NCBI GenBank assembly: GCA_964575845.1
Contig: CAZNSX010000008.1
Location: 1-64,000 of the forward strand
Direction: 5' to 3'
Length of the DNA stretch: 64,000 nucleotides
From: CAZNSX01 sp964575845
GTDB lineage: Bacteria > UBA8248 > CAZNSX01
Part shown: in pieces, positions 34,166 through 43,230 of the stretch
Position numbering within the stretch: the first letter of the stretch is position 1
How the letters are laid out: every line of letters begins with the position of its first letter
Program-made: the position numbers and the translations under genes
Notes under the pieces: model-generated
The model's input: the letters and a program-made list of their open reading frames with translations, nothing else
Database searches by the model: none
Told to the model about the DNA's origin: nothing

Positions 34166-34488
34166 TCCACATTTCCCCCTCGGGTGCGTTAAGCCCTGGA
34201 GAAAAGGGCACCCTGAAGAGATACCTCTGACATTATTTCTATTCCAAATTTTATCACAAAAGGCTCCCGAGGGCTAAAGGAGGAGTCCGTGTGGTTGTCC
34301 AGTGAAAATTTAATAAAGACCCTTTAATACAAAAAAGTGGGGGATTTTCATCTGGAAGGCATCATCCTCATAGCTCCTCCAACCATCTCAAAACCCAGAG
34401 AGAGAAATCACACTTAGAGGGTCTCTAAGAAATGAGCATAACACTCACCGGCTCCACCTTTCGATGGGGGTGTTTGCCATAAAAAGCC

Positions 34489-34517
34489 TTTCACACGGAT
34501 GCTCGGTCGGATATACT
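34489..34517 (+). promoter_or_regulatory. Candidate promoter of the C_GCAxxG_C_C gene
   Basis: TTTCAC (34489-34494), 17-base spacer, TATACT (34512-34517), 71 bases before the start codon. The rest of the 423-base divergent gap (34166-34588) is AT-rich and holds no other gene or RNA that I could recognise. Confidence 0.4.
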
Positions 34518-34588
34518 CAGCGCCGCAGGCAGAGTACCTTTTCTAGCGAATTGCCTCCTTTGAAGCCAACCATAAGGAGAAGCCCATA

Positions 34589-35062
34589 ATGGAGCAGAAA
34601 GCAAAGGACCCCGGCCAGCAAGCTACCGAATTTTTCAACGGGGGTTTCAACTGAGCGGAGTCGGTGCTACGCGCCGCAGCTGAGGACGCGGGCGCGGCCA
34701 GCCACCTCGTGCCCAAGGTGGCCACTGGTTTCGGCGGCGGCATCTCCCGCAGGGGTGATATCTGCGGGGCCCTCACGGGCGGCATCATGGCCCTCGGGGT
34801 GACCTTCGGCCGGGATAAGGAGGGCCAGGGGGATGCGGATTTCACCTATGAGAAGAGCCGCCAGCTCATTGACGAATTCAAGGAGAAGTTCGGGGAATTC
34901 GATTGCTTCAAGCTCACGGGCTGCGATTTTCTGGCGCCGGGAGGATACGAGGAATTTCAGCGAAAGGGGATAAAGGAGGAGCTCTGCATCAATCTCGTCC
35001 GCTTTGCCGCCCGCCGCGCTGCAGAGCTTATGCGCGAAAAGCCCCCTGAGAGGGAAGAGTAA
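34589..35062 (+). CDS. C_GCAxxG_C_C-family redox protein with in-frame UGA at a conserved Cys (candidate selenoprotein)
   Basis: 158 codons including one internal TGA at 34652 (codon 22). AAGGAGA lies 8 bases before ATG 34589. The frame reads ATEFFNGGFN-UGA-AESVL, and members of the C_GCAxxG_C_C family (small putative redox proteins) have F..GfnCaqaVl at this position, so UGA stands for the first conserved Cys. Downstream come GFGGGISRRGDICGALTGG (the CGAxxG motif), then FDCFKLTGCDF with the last two cysteines; all other family cysteines remain Cys. The C-terminus (RRAAELMREK) is normal. A gene finder would begin it at a GTG after the UGA and lose the first 25 codons. A hairpin follows the UGA by 7 bases. 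The function of the family is unproven. Confidence 0.85.
34652..34676 (+). promoter_or_regulatory. Candidate SECIS hairpin with its UGA
   Basis: TGA (34652-34654), seven bases, then CGGTGC (34662-34667), loop TAC and GCGCCG (34671-34676): six pairs, one G-U. The loop lacks a G among its first two bases and the spacing is short, so this is a weaker SECIS candidate than the one at 27468-27497. Confidence 0.4.
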
Positions 35063-35225
35063 AGAGGCATCTAATAGCCAGCACCGGAGCATTGCGCCCC
35101 TTTTAATGCCTTTTTATCTTCTATTGTTGACGACACATTTTCTTCATGGGATAATTTCAAAAATTACTGGCTCACTGTGAGATCTGGCGGAACCTATTGC
35201 CTAAGGGGGAGTTGTGGGGAAAGCG

Positions 35226-35831
35226 GTGCCTGAGGTTTTGAAGCTTGAGGTAGGAAGCTTCGAGAACAACTGCTACATAGTGAACTGCCCGGGCACCCAG
35301 GAAAGCCTCATCATCGACCCAGCGGCAGAGCCTGAGAAAATCCTTCAGAAAGTAAAGGGACGGAAGGTGAAAGCCATCCTTCTCACACACGGCCACTCTG
35401 ACCATGTGGGTGGACTGGCTAAGGTCAAAGCCGCCACGGGAGCTCCTTTGGGGACACACCCCGCCGATTCCAAAACCTTTGGCATCAATGGCGATTTTGA
35501 GCTGGAAGATGGTGCTTCAATTCAATTCGGAGAATGCACCCTCAAGGTGCTTCACACCCCAGGACATTCTCCCGGAGGGGTGTGCTTCCTTATGGGAAAG
35601 CATCTCATAACAGGGGACACCATCTTTCCTGGCGGCCCCGGAAATACGGCCCTTCCCCACGCCGACCGGGAGCAGATTCTGAGAAGCATCTGGGAAAAAA
35701 TTTTTGTCCTCCCCGATGATACCTTGATTCAGCCCGGACACGGACGCGATACGACCGTGGGCCGGGAGAAGACGAGCGGCCTTTATGGGCCGAGGCCTGA
35801 GGCTCTCAGGTCCACTCTTGAAGAATCTTAA
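35226..35831 (+). CDS. Metallo-beta-lactamase-fold hydrolase (glyoxalase II-like)
   Basis: 201 residues. The metal-binding motif THGHSDHVGG is near residue 55, followed by TPGHSPGGV with its His and GDTIF with the bridging Asp near 130, then PGHGRDTTVG near the end. These are the ligands of hydroxyacylglutathione hydrolase-like MBL enzymes, which hydrolyse thioesters or lactones. GTG 35226 is chosen (GGGGA 5-6 bases upstream); a GTG four codons earlier has its purine run too close. A RimI-like gene follows after 8 bases. Confidence 0.9.
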   Translation: MPEVLKLEVGSFENNCYIVNCPGTQESLIIDPAAEPEKILQKVKGRKVKAILLTHGHSDHVGGLAKVKAATGAPLGTHPADSKTFGINGDFELEDGASIQFGECTLKVLHTPGHSPGGVCFLMGKHLITGDTIFPGGPGNTALPHADREQILRSIWEKIFVLPDDTLIQPGHGRDTTVGREKTSGLYGPRPEALRSTLEES

Positions 35832-35839
35832 TCTTGCTC

Positions 35840-36319
35840 ATGGGACTCAATAAGACCCAGCTTGGTTTCGAGATACTGCCCATGCGGGAGGAGCATTTGT
35901 CCCAGGTCCTGGCCATAGAGAGGGCCTCCTTTTCGAGTCCATGGTCCAGGCACATCTTTTTGAGTGAGCTTAGGGATAGGTCCGGTTCTCACCTCATTGT
36001 AGCCCTTGACCCGAGGACGGAGCCTCCCATGGTTCTGGGCTTCAGCTGCTATTGGCTTATTTCAGGTGAGGCGCATATAGCCAACATAGCCGTCCATCCC
36101 CGCTTCCGCAGACTGGGAATAGGGGGTGGGCTCTTGGATTCTCTTATGGAAGAGGCCCGGTTGCAGGGTGCCCGCAGGGCCACCCTGGAAGTAAGAGTCT
36201 CCAATGAGGCCGCTCAGGCCCTCTATCGGCGGAAGGGGTTCATTCCTGTTGCTATTCGGAAGAAATACTATAGTGATACGGGTGAAGACGCCCTTATTAT
36301 GTGGCATAATGGCCTCTGA
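35840..36319 (+). CDS. rimI: Ribosomal protein alanine N-acetyltransferase-like (RimI family)
   Basis: 159-residue GNAT acetyltransferase. The acetyl-CoA loop reads RFRRLGIGGGLLDSLM (residues about 91-106), preceded by ANIAVHP, and LEVRVSNEAAQALYRRKGF follows near 118, a pattern typical of RimI. RimI acetylates the N-terminal Ala of ribosomal protein S18; the substrate here is inferred from motif likeness. The ATG at 35840 is used; TTG at 35834 is also in frame. It is closely coupled to the MBL gene. Confidence 0.85.
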   Translation: MGLNKTQLGFEILPMREEHLSQVLAIERASFSSPWSRHIFLSELRDRSGSHLIVALDPRTEPPMVLGFSCYWLISGEAHIANIAVHPRFRRLGIGGGLLDSLMEEARLQGARRATLEVRVSNEAAQALYRRKGFIPVAIRKKYYSDTGEDALIMWHNGL

Positions 36320-36483
36320 GCTGTTTAAAGGCGAAAGTTCCCAATATTTCCTCAGGGAGTTCGCTTTTTTACCGAAAAAATGATGAAAGTTCATGATTCA
36401 GCACCAACTCTTTTCATTTGCCGCCGCGAACGTTTAAGGTCTAGGGGGATTCAGCGCATTCGATGAGGGAAGAGGTGCTCCAG

Positions 36484-37455
36484 ATGGATGAGAAGGGCGG
36501 CAGGTCTTACTCAGCCCTGGTAGTGGACGACGAAATCCAGCTCAGAGAGCTCATTAGCGAGTTTCTCGAGATGGAGGGATATAAAGTCTCCTCTGCATCC
36601 GATCCAGTGGAGGCGCTTGAGTTGGCAAAGGACAACCACTTCGATATCATTCTTACGGACCTCAAGATGCCCGGGATGGGGGGGATTGAACTGCTGCGAA
36701 GGGTTAGGAAATATCATCCCTACATCGCCACCATAGTCTTCACGGGCTTCGGTACGCCCGAAGCTGTGGTTCAGGCCTTTCGGGACGGGCGCGTAAATGA
36801 CTTCCTTGCCAAACCTTTTCAGGCACCCGAACTCTACAGGGCCGTCTCTCTCGCCATAAAGGAGCAGAGCCTGAAGGAGAGGGAAGACCATTTTTACCGT
36901 GAGCTGGAGCAAAGGGTCAAGGAAGTCACAAAAGAACTAGAGGATAAGAACAAGCTTCTCGAACAACTTTCCATAACGGATGACCTCACCACCCTCTATA
37001 ATCAGCGGCATTTCTATACTATGCTTGAGCGGGAGGTGGAGCGGGCCAAACGCCAGAGGTATGACCTCGCCCTCTTGCTCATGGACATCGATAATTTTAA
37101 GAAATTCAATGATATCCACGGCCATAAGGAAGGCGACATGGTCCTCCACAAGATGGGGGAAGTGGTCAAGGGATGTATCCGTGAGAACGTGGACACCGCC
37201 TGCCGTTACGGGGGGGAGGAGTTTACTGTAATCCTGCCTAACGCAACGGAGGAGCAGGCTCAGAAGGTCGCCGAGCGTGTAGCCAGAGGGTTCGAGAACC
37301 TGGGATTCACCACCGTTAGCGTGGGCCTGGTCGTTTACCGCCCTGAATATTCTCTGGACAATTTCGTCAGGCTCGCGGATGAGGCTATGTATATGGCCAA
37401 GCGTGCCGGCGGCAACAGGGTCTCTGTTTACCCATTGGCACAAGAGGAAAACTAA
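36484..37455 (+). CDS. Response regulator with GGDEF diguanylate cyclase output
   Basis: 323 residues. A receiver domain (about 8-122: VVDDEIQLRELI, phospho-accepting Asp in DIILTDLKMPGMGG, KPF switch Lys) is followed by a coiled-coil linker (about 128-160) and a GGDEF domain. The active-site loop is RYGGEEF, a competent variant. The RxxD inhibitory site expected five residues before is ENVD, so feedback by c-di-GMP at that site is probably absent. The start at ATG 36484 has AGAGGTG 6 bases upstream; ATG 36463 lacks a site. No histidine kinase is adjacent. A cvpA-like gene follows after 22 bases. Confidence 0.93.
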   Translation: MDEKGGRSYSALVVDDEIQLRELISEFLEMEGYKVSSASDPVEALELAKDNHFDIILTDLKMPGMGGIELLRRVRKYHPYIATIVFTGFGTPEAVVQAFRDGRVNDFLAKPFQAPELYRAVSLAIKEQSLKEREDHFYRELEQRVKEVTKELEDKNKLLEQLSITDDLTTLYNQRHFYTMLEREVERAKRQRYDLALLLMDIDNFKKFNDIHGHKEGDMVLHKMGEVVKGCIRENVDTACRYGGEEFTVILPNATEEQAQKVAERVARGFENLGFTTVSVGLVVYRPEYSLDNFVRLADEAMYMAKRAGGNRVSVYPLAQEEN

Positions 37456-37477
37456 GGAGCGCCTCTAGGGCGGCGGT

Positions 37478-38104
37478 ATGAGCTGGCTGGACCTCGCTAT
37501 CCTATCCATTCTGATAATAAATTTCATCTATAGCCTCTGCAAGGGGGCTGTGAGGGAGGTCTTCTCCCTTGTGGCCCTTTTCATCGGCTATATCGCCGCC
37601 AGTAAGACCCACGCATATGGGGCCGCCTACCTCCTGCTGGTCCTCAAGAATCCCACCCTGGCGAGGGTCATAAGCTTTGTGGCCGTCTTTATCCTGGTGA
37701 GCCTGCTGGTGGGCTTCATAGGAAAGCTTGTTCATGACCTCACACAGCGCGCTAAACTCACCTTTCCCAATAGGCTCTTGGGAGGAGCCATGGGGCTTCT
37801 CAAAGGCGGGGTCATGGTGGTCGTGTTCTTGATAATAGCCACTCACCTCTTCCCAGAGACACGACCTTTGGCCCAGGGCTCTAAGATTGCTCCGACCTTT
37901 CTCAGGGCTACGGAGCTTCTGATGAAGATGGTACCAGCAGACCTGTCGGCCCCTGTTTCGCGCAATATCGACAAGCTCAAGAGAGTCAGGAAAAACTGGT
38001 TCAGGCCGACAGAGAAGGTAAAAGCTCGGGAAGGCGCCCCCCCTCAGGGAATCAGTGAAGAGGACTCTGAAAGACTGAAAAGGCTTCTGGAAGATCGAGG
38101 CTAA
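37478..38104 (+). CDS. cvpA: CvpA-family membrane protein
   Basis: 208 residues with four predicted membrane segments (about 2-22, 27-47, 62-85 and 103-125) and a cytoplasmic C-terminal tail rich in Lys, Arg and Glu. The opening SWLDLAILSILIINFIYSLCKGAVREVFSL is the conserved CvpA start (D..i..i...f...G..rG..re). CvpA is an inner-membrane protein linked to envelope homeostasis and colicin V production. GGCGG precedes the ATG at 37478. Confidence 0.85.
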   Translation: MSWLDLAILSILIINFIYSLCKGAVREVFSLVALFIGYIAASKTHAYGAAYLLLVLKNPTLARVISFVAVFILVSLLVGFIGKLVHDLTQRAKLTFPNRLLGGAMGLLKGGVMVVVFLIIATHLFPETRPLAQGSKIAPTFLRATELLMKMVPADLSAPVSRNIDKLKRVRKNWFRPTEKVKAREGAPPQGISEEDSERLKRLLEDRG

Positions 38105-38304
38105 GGCTCACCAGCCTTCGCTCCAGGGGGGAGCGGCGGGTTTGCCTGCGTCTTTGCGGGGGAGGGTTGAGCCGTATGCATGGAAACTACTGAGCCTGCT
38201 ACCCAGAGTGAAAATCTCAAAGAAAGATAGAGGAGAGAGAGGATTGTTCCCCAGGAGATGAATTCTCTTGCAAGAGGGCTCAGTATTTCAATAAATTCTG
38301 CCAC
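38101..38304 (-). CDS. Small hypothetical membrane protein
   Basis: 67 residues from a GTG at 38304, with GGGGAAG 11-16 bases upstream. One hydrophobic helix (about 20-38, WGTILSLLYLSLRFSLWVAG) is followed by a Pro/Ala-rich tail. It overlaps the end of cvpA by four bases, tail to tail. No family recognised; it may be spurious. Confidence 0.3.
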   Translation of the reverse strand: MAEFIEILSPLAREFISWGTILSLLYLSLRFSLWVAGSVVSMHTAQPSPAKTQANPPLPPGAKAGEP

Positions 38305-38422
38305 TTTTTGATCTCTTCCCCGCTGTTCCGATGGGGGCCAAGAGGGGCGATCTGCATACAGATAAGAAATCGGCCATCCCCCGCCGAAACTTGAGGGAAA
38401 GCACTCATCCTATTTCCTTCCC

Positions 38423-39337
38423 GTGCACAAGCAACTTAGGGCTCTCATAAAGGCTGTTGCTATCGACCACACCTCGGGTGCTTTTTCCCTTACACTTCGC
38501 TCAGCCGAGGTCCTAAAGGAGGTCCACCGCCGTTATGGCCCCAAGGGCACTGCGGCTCCAGGCGGCGAGCTCGAAGCCGTCTGCCGTGCCCTTATCTCCG
38601 CCCAGCCCGCCATGGCCTCCATCTTCAACCTGGCTAATATGGCCTTGCTTGAGGGCAATGTTTTAGCGGTCGAGGCTTTCATCCTCCGGATGAGGGAAAA
38701 TTTGGAGTCTCTCTCCCGGAATGCGGCATCTATTATCGGAGAGAGGGAAAGGGTTCTTGCCCATTCGGCTAGCTCGGCCGTCGAGAGAGCCTTTTTAAGG
38801 GCGAGAGATGAAGGGAAGAGCTTTGAAGTCATTTGCACTGAGAGCCGCCCCCTCAGGGAGGGAGTGGGCCTGGCAAAAAGGCTCTCTCGGAGGGGAATTC
38901 CTGTCAAGCTTATGGCGGATGCAGCAGCGGCCTCCTTTATTTCGGAAATATCGCGGGTCTTCGTGGGTGGGGACGCCCTCTCGCCGGAGGGCCTCCTGAA
39001 TAAAGTCGGGACCTATCCTCTAGCCCTGGCTGCAAGGGAGGCGGGGGCCCCTTTCTTTGTTCTTTGCGGCTCGGAGAAGTTCATCCCCCATATCCGCCCC
39101 GAAGCCGCCAAAGCACCTAAACCCGGCCGTGAGTTGCTGAGCCACTCCCTGCGGGGTGTAAAAGTGGTGAATTACTATTTTGACCTTACACCCTTGAACC
39201 TCATTACGAGCATCATATGGGAGGAGGGCTTCCTCGGGGAAGAGGCCTTGAGGCGGAGGCTTGAGGAAGTACACGTTTATCCCGCCCTTTCAGCGCCCTC
39301 AGGCCCGAAGAAGGGCTCGGGTCCGATTAACCCTTGA
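38423..39337 (+). CDS. eIF2B alpha/beta/delta-like protein
   Basis: 304 residues of the initiation-factor-2B-related superfamily, which in bacteria includes methylthioribose-1-phosphate isomerase (MtnA) and ribose-1,5-bisphosphate isomerase-like proteins. The diagnostic GGDALSPEGLLNKVGTYPLALAA lies near residue 195, and YYFDLTPLNLITSIIWEEG near the C-terminus matches the family. The N-terminal helical domain (1-110) resembles the e2b2-type proteins. The GTG start has no clear ribosome site. Substrate undetermined; the Cys and Asp of MtnA are not clearly placed. Confidence 0.82.
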   Translation: MHKQLRALIKAVAIDHTSGAFSLTLRSAEVLKEVHRRYGPKGTAAPGGELEAVCRALISAQPAMASIFNLANMALLEGNVLAVEAFILRMRENLESLSRNAASIIGERERVLAHSASSAVERAFLRARDEGKSFEVICTESRPLREGVGLAKRLSRRGIPVKLMADAAAASFISEISRVFVGGDALSPEGLLNKVGTYPLALAAREAGAPFFVLCGSEKFIPHIRPEAAKAPKPGRELLSHSLRGVKVVNYYFDLTPLNLITSIIWEEGFLGEEALRRRLEEVHVYPALSAPSGPKKGSGPINP

Positions 39338-39450
39338 GAATAGGGGAAGGCTAAGTAATGTTGAATCAAGAGATAAGCTTTTTTTAAGGCCTCTAGAATC
39401 CCCGCAGCCCATCTTTGGGCCGGGGGAATCCAAAATTAGGGAGAAACCCA

Positions 39451-40875
39451 ATGGCAGAGAAGCGAAAACTCTATCTGGCGGGCGAGTGGCGAAGCTCCGC
39501 TGACAAGCTGGATGTCAAGAACCCTTACAACGATGAGGTGGTGGCCACCGTCAGCCGGGCCACGCCTGAGCAAATTGAGGAGGCCACGGCACGGGCCGTT
39601 GAGGCCTTCGAGAAGACACGGCATCTACCCGGCCACGAGCGGGAGGCCATCCTTTTAAGCATCTCCCAGGGCCTCAGGGACCGCACCGAGGAGATCGCCC
39701 GCACCATGGCCCAGGAGAACGGGAAACCCATAAGGGATGCAAGGGGAGAGGTCTCCAGGGCGGTTAACACCTTCAAGTTTGCCGCCGAAGAAGCCAAACG
39801 CGTTGGAGGAGAGGTAATAAACCTTGATTGGGCTCCTGGCTCTGAGGGCCGCCATGGGATTGTGAGGCGATTTCCCATAGGGCCGGTTCTGGGGATTACG
39901 CCCTTTAACTTCCCCCTGAATCTGGTGGCACATAAGGTGGCTCCAGCTATTGCCGCGGGTTGCCCCATCGTAGTGAAGCCTGCTTCGGCCACCCCGCTCT
40001 CGGGCCTCCTGCTTGCCGAGGTCTGCCACGAGGCCGGTCTCCCGCCCGGCACCTTGAGCCTGCTGCCCTGTTCTTCCCGGGTGGCGGAGAAGATGGTGGT
40101 GGATGAGCGTTTCAAGAAGATAACGTTCACGGGGAGCACGGAGGTAGGCCTTGGCCTCAAGGCCAAGGCACCCGCCAAGCACGTGACGCTTGAGCTGGGG
40201 GGAAACGCGGGTGTCATCGTTCACTCGGACGCGGACCTGGACTACGCGGTCAAGCGTTGCGTCCCGAGCTCATTCTACCATGCGGGCCAGAGCTGCATCT
40301 CGGTCCAGCGGATATTTGTCCATGAGCCGGTCTGGTCCAGGTTCCTTGAAGGCTTCCTAGGGGCCACTGAAAAGCTCAAGATGGGTGACCCCCTCAGCGA
40401 GGATACGGACCTCGGGCCCATGATAGAGGAGAAAGAGGCTCGCCGTGTTGAGAGCTGGGTAAAGGAAGCGCTCGATGGGGGGGCGGAACTCCTGATGGGC
40501 GGGAAGCGGGAGGGGGCTTTCTTTACGCCCACCGTCCTCACCAAGACGAGCCCCGACATGAAAGTGAGCTGCAAGGAGGTCTTCGCTCCCGTGGTGCTCG
40601 TGAACCCTTATAAGAGCTTCGAAGAGGCCGTCAGAGCGGTGGACGAGGGCGAGTATGGCCTTCAGGCGGGGGTCTTCACCCGGGACCTCAAGGCCATCTG
40701 TTACGCATACGACAACATCAGCGCGGGAGGTGTCATCATCAATGATGCGCCCACCTACCGCATCGACCACATGCCCTATGGGGGAATGAAAAAATCCGGC
40801 TTCGGCCGTGAGGGACCAAAATACGCGATAGAGGAGATGACGGAGAGGAAGCTTCTGGTGCTGAACCTCACCTGA
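39451..40875 (+). CDS. NAD(P)-dependent aldehyde dehydrogenase
   Basis: 474 residues. ALDH superfamily motifs: GVPIGPVLGITPFNFPLN-type block (here FPIGPVLGITPFNFPL), ITFTGSTEVG, catalytic Glu in LELGGNAG and catalytic Cys in YHAGQSCISVQR. The start is ATG 39451 with AGGGAGAA at 6-12 bases upstream; the frame opens at 39415. Its sequence style recalls glyceraldehyde-3-phosphate or lactaldehyde dehydrogenases (nonphosphorylating). It precedes the MoaD-AOR pair but with a separate promoter. It may share aldehyde substrates with AOR, which is speculative. Confidence 0.92.
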   Translation: MAEKRKLYLAGEWRSSADKLDVKNPYNDEVVATVSRATPEQIEEATARAVEAFEKTRHLPGHEREAILLSISQGLRDRTEEIARTMAQENGKPIRDARGEVSRAVNTFKFAAEEAKRVGGEVINLDWAPGSEGRHGIVRRFPIGPVLGITPFNFPLNLVAHKVAPAIAAGCPIVVKPASATPLSGLLLAEVCHEAGLPPGTLSLLPCSSRVAEKMVVDERFKKITFTGSTEVGLGLKAKAPAKHVTLELGGNAGVIVHSDADLDYAVKRCVPSSFYHAGQSCISVQRIFVHEPVWSRFLEGFLGATEKLKMGDPLSEDTDLGPMIEEKEARRVESWVKEALDGGAELLMGGKREGAFFTPTVLTKTSPDMKVSCKEVFAPVVLVNPYKSFEEAVRAVDEGEYGLQAGVFTRDLKAICYAYDNISAGGVIINDAPTYRIDHMPYGGMKKSGFGREGPKYAIEEMTERKLLVLNLT

Positions 40876-40915
40876 GGCACGCGGGAAGGAGTCAACTTCC
40901 GGGTGCATTTCTCTT

Positions 40916-40944
40916 TTGAAAAAGGGAAGGCTATGTAGTAAAAT
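40916..40944 (+). promoter_or_regulatory. Candidate promoter of moaD-like/AOR pair
   Basis: TTGAAA (40916-40921), 17-base spacer, TAAAAT (40939-40944), about 46 bases before the moaD-like start. One of the better hexamer pairs in the window. Confidence 0.55.
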
Positions 40945-40989
40945 CGCCCCTGTTTCTCGCTTTATCGATAGCTTCAGGGGGGTTTTCTC

Positions 40990-41253
40990 GTGAAGGTTCA
41001 TTTCTATGGGCCTTTCAGGCAGGTGGCTGAGGATGAGTGCGAGCTCAAGCTCTCAGGGCCTACCACCGTGCGGGAACTCCTGGCCGGACTCGCCGAGCGC
41101 TACCCAGGGTTTGCAAGATACGCCGCCCCCAGGGATAACGCCCAGCTTCTAGCCCACATGAGCATTCTCTGCGAGGGCGAGCCCCTGAAGCTGGACGATG
41201 AGGTGAGAAACGATCAAGAGGTGCACCTTCTCATGCCAGCGAGCGGCGGCTGA
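40990..41253 (+). CDS. MoaD/ThiS-family sulfur carrier
   Basis: 87-residue ubiquitin-like protein ending in the functional Gly-Gly (PASGG). The core KVHFYGPFRQVAEDECELKL and TVRELLAGLAERYPGF match MoaD. Its C-terminal Gly is thiocarboxylated to donate dithiolene sulfur to molybdopterin or tungstopterin. GTG start at 40990. It lies 64 bases before the AOR gene and probably shares its transcript, which suggests a dedicated supply for the AOR cofactor. Confidence 0.85.
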   Translation: MKVHFYGPFRQVAEDECELKLSGPTTVRELLAGLAERYPGFARYAAPRDNAQLLAHMSILCEGEPLKLDDEVRNDQEVHLLMPASGG

Positions 41254-41317
41254 GAGGGATGTCCCATTCCTGGATGCCCCCAAGAGAACTCAGCACTCAG
41301 AGGGAGGATGCTAGCTG

Positions 41318-43192
41318 ATGGCCATCAAGGGCGGTTACAACTGGAAGTTTCTCCGGGTCGACCTCACGAAGAAGAAGGTCAAGGTTCAGGAGTTCGACGA
41401 GAAATTCGCCGAGAAATGGGTTGGAGGTAGTGGCTTCGGCGCACGCATCCTCTATGATGAGACAAAGCCCGAGACAGACCCCCTGGGGCCTGAGAATCTC
41501 CTCATGTTCATGACAGGCCCCCTGGCCGGCTCGAGGATCCCCACCTCTGGCCGCCACGAGGTCATCGCAAAGTCACCCCTCACGGGCATCTATGGCGAGT
41601 CCAACTGCGGGGGCTCCTGGGGGGTGGAGTTCAAGCAGGCGGGCTTTGATGGAATTGTCTTCAGCGGCAAGGCGGAGAAGCCCGTTTACCTCTGGGTCCA
41701 TAACGGAAAGGCCGAGCTCAGGGATGCTTCCCATCTCTGGGGGAAGACCACTTATGAGGTGGATGAACTCCTGAAGAAGGAGACCAATGCCTCAGCCACG
41801 ACGGCCATCATTGGCCCCGCAGGCGAGAAAGGGGTCAAGGTGGCGGGCATAACCCATAACGGGAAGCACTCGCGGATGGCCGCACGGGCGGGCCTGGGCT
41901 GTGTTATGGCCTCCAAGAACTTGAAGGCTGTGGTCGCCCGGGGAACGCTGAAGGTGCCCATCGCGGATGAGGAAGGGTTGCGCTCCTACACTAAATCCCT
42001 GCTCAAGCACATCATGGAGGTCACTGCAACCTTAGGGAAGTTCGGCACCCCGGGAGGGGTCGTGAACTATGAGAAGATAGGGAACCTCCCCCTGAAGAAC
42101 TGGGCCCAGTCCCGCTGGGGCGAGGATCACGCCTATCAGATAGGCGGCCAGCACATGTATGAGACCATGCTAACGGGCCGCACGGCATGCCGCCATTGCC
42201 CCATAGCCTGCGGCCGACAGGTGAAGGTAGAGTCCGGCCCCTTTTCCCCCGTGGAGGGGGAGGGCCCTGAGTATGAGACCCTGGGCACCATCGGGAGCCT
42301 CTGTCTCATCGATAACCTCGAGGCGGTGGCCTATGCCAATCAGATTTGCAACCAGTACGGGATGGACACGATGTCTGTGGGCGGCATCGTGGCCTTCGCG
42401 ATGGAGTGCTATGAGAGGGGCATCCTGACAAAGAAGGACACGGGCGGGCTCGAGCTCAGGTTCGGCGACCCCCATTCCATGGTGGGGTGTGTCAAGCTGA
42501 TAGCCGAGCGGCGCCATGTGGGTGAGCTCCTGGGCGAGGGCGTGCGCAAGGCTTCCCAGGTCCTGGGAAGAGGCTCTGAGGAGTTCGCCGCTCACTCCAA
42601 GGGCCTCGAGCTTCCCGCCCACGACCCCCGTTGTTTCTGGAGCCTGGCTCTCGGATACTCGACCAGCAACCGTGGAGCCTGCCACCTCCAGGGCTGGACC
42701 CATCCTTATGAGATGGCCCTCTACATGGACGAGTTCGGCTTCAATGAGCCTCATCAGCGCCACACCATCGACCGCAAGGAAGAGTTCGTCTTCAAGCTTC
42801 AAAACTACATGTCCATCATGGACTCTATTATCCTCTGCCGCTTCATCCAGATGGGCAAGGCGGCCACTGCGACGAACGAGAAGGACTGGCTCAACTACGT
42901 CACGGGGCGGGAACTCTCCATGGATGAGTACATGTTGCATGGGGAGCGCATCTTCAACCTGAAGCGCATGTATAACGTGCGGCTTGGCCTCTCCCGTAAG
43001 GACGATACCCTGCCTCCGCGTATCCTCACCCATAAGCGCAAGGGGGATGATATCGTCTCGGCGCTTCCGCCCTTTAACGAGCTTCTCAGCAACTACTACG
43101 CCTACCGGGGCTGGGATGAGGAAGGAATCCCCAAGAGGGAAAAGCTCACGGAACTCGGCCTGGAAGACCTTATCCCTGACCTTCCCTGGTAG
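41318..43192 (+). CDS. Aldehyde:ferredoxin oxidoreductase (tungsten AOR family), no. 2
   Basis: 624 residues. Same family as the 8.6-kb copy but clearly different in sequence. The N-terminal domain has WVGGSGFGARILYDE, TGPLAGSRIPTSGRHE and SPLTGIYGESNCGG. Cluster ligands are in CRHCPIAC (Cys291, Cys294, Cys298), with a later Cys in DSIILCRF. C-terminal SRKDDTLPPRI is retained. GGAGG lies 11 bases before ATG 41318. It carries the MoaD-like carrier directly upstream, an arrangement known for W-dependent aldehyde and benzoyl-CoA-reductase-related enzymes. Substrate unknown. Confidence 0.95.
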   Translation: MAIKGGYNWKFLRVDLTKKKVKVQEFDEKFAEKWVGGSGFGARILYDETKPETDPLGPENLLMFMTGPLAGSRIPTSGRHEVIAKSPLTGIYGESNCGGSWGVEFKQAGFDGIVFSGKAEKPVYLWVHNGKAELRDASHLWGKTTYEVDELLKKETNASATTAIIGPAGEKGVKVAGITHNGKHSRMAARAGLGCVMASKNLKAVVARGTLKVPIADEEGLRSYTKSLLKHIMEVTATLGKFGTPGGVVNYEKIGNLPLKNWAQSRWGEDHAYQIGGQHMYETMLTGRTACRHCPIACGRQVKVESGPFSPVEGEGPEYETLGTIGSLCLIDNLEAVAYANQICNQYGMDTMSVGGIVAFAMECYERGILTKKDTGGLELRFGDPHSMVGCVKLIAERRHVGELLGEGVRKASQVLGRGSEEFAAHSKGLELPAHDPRCFWSLALGYSTSNRGACHLQGWTHPYEMALYMDEFGFNEPHQRHTIDRKEEFVFKLQNYMSIMDSIILCRFIQMGKAATATNEKDWLNYVTGRELSMDEYMLHGERIFNLKRMYNVRLGLSRKDDTLPPRILTHKRKGDDIVSALPPFNELLSNYYAYRGWDEEGIPKREKLTELGLEDLIPDLPW

Positions 43193-43230
43193 AAAGCCAA
43201 GGTAGCTGAGGGAGCCCGCCTCCTCAGAGT

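Noticed and set aside
34543..34845. 100-codon minus-strand frame across the start of the UGA-containing C_GCAxxG_C_C gene
   Set aside because: Shadow frame; the plus-strand protein has a ribosome site, family motifs and correct length.
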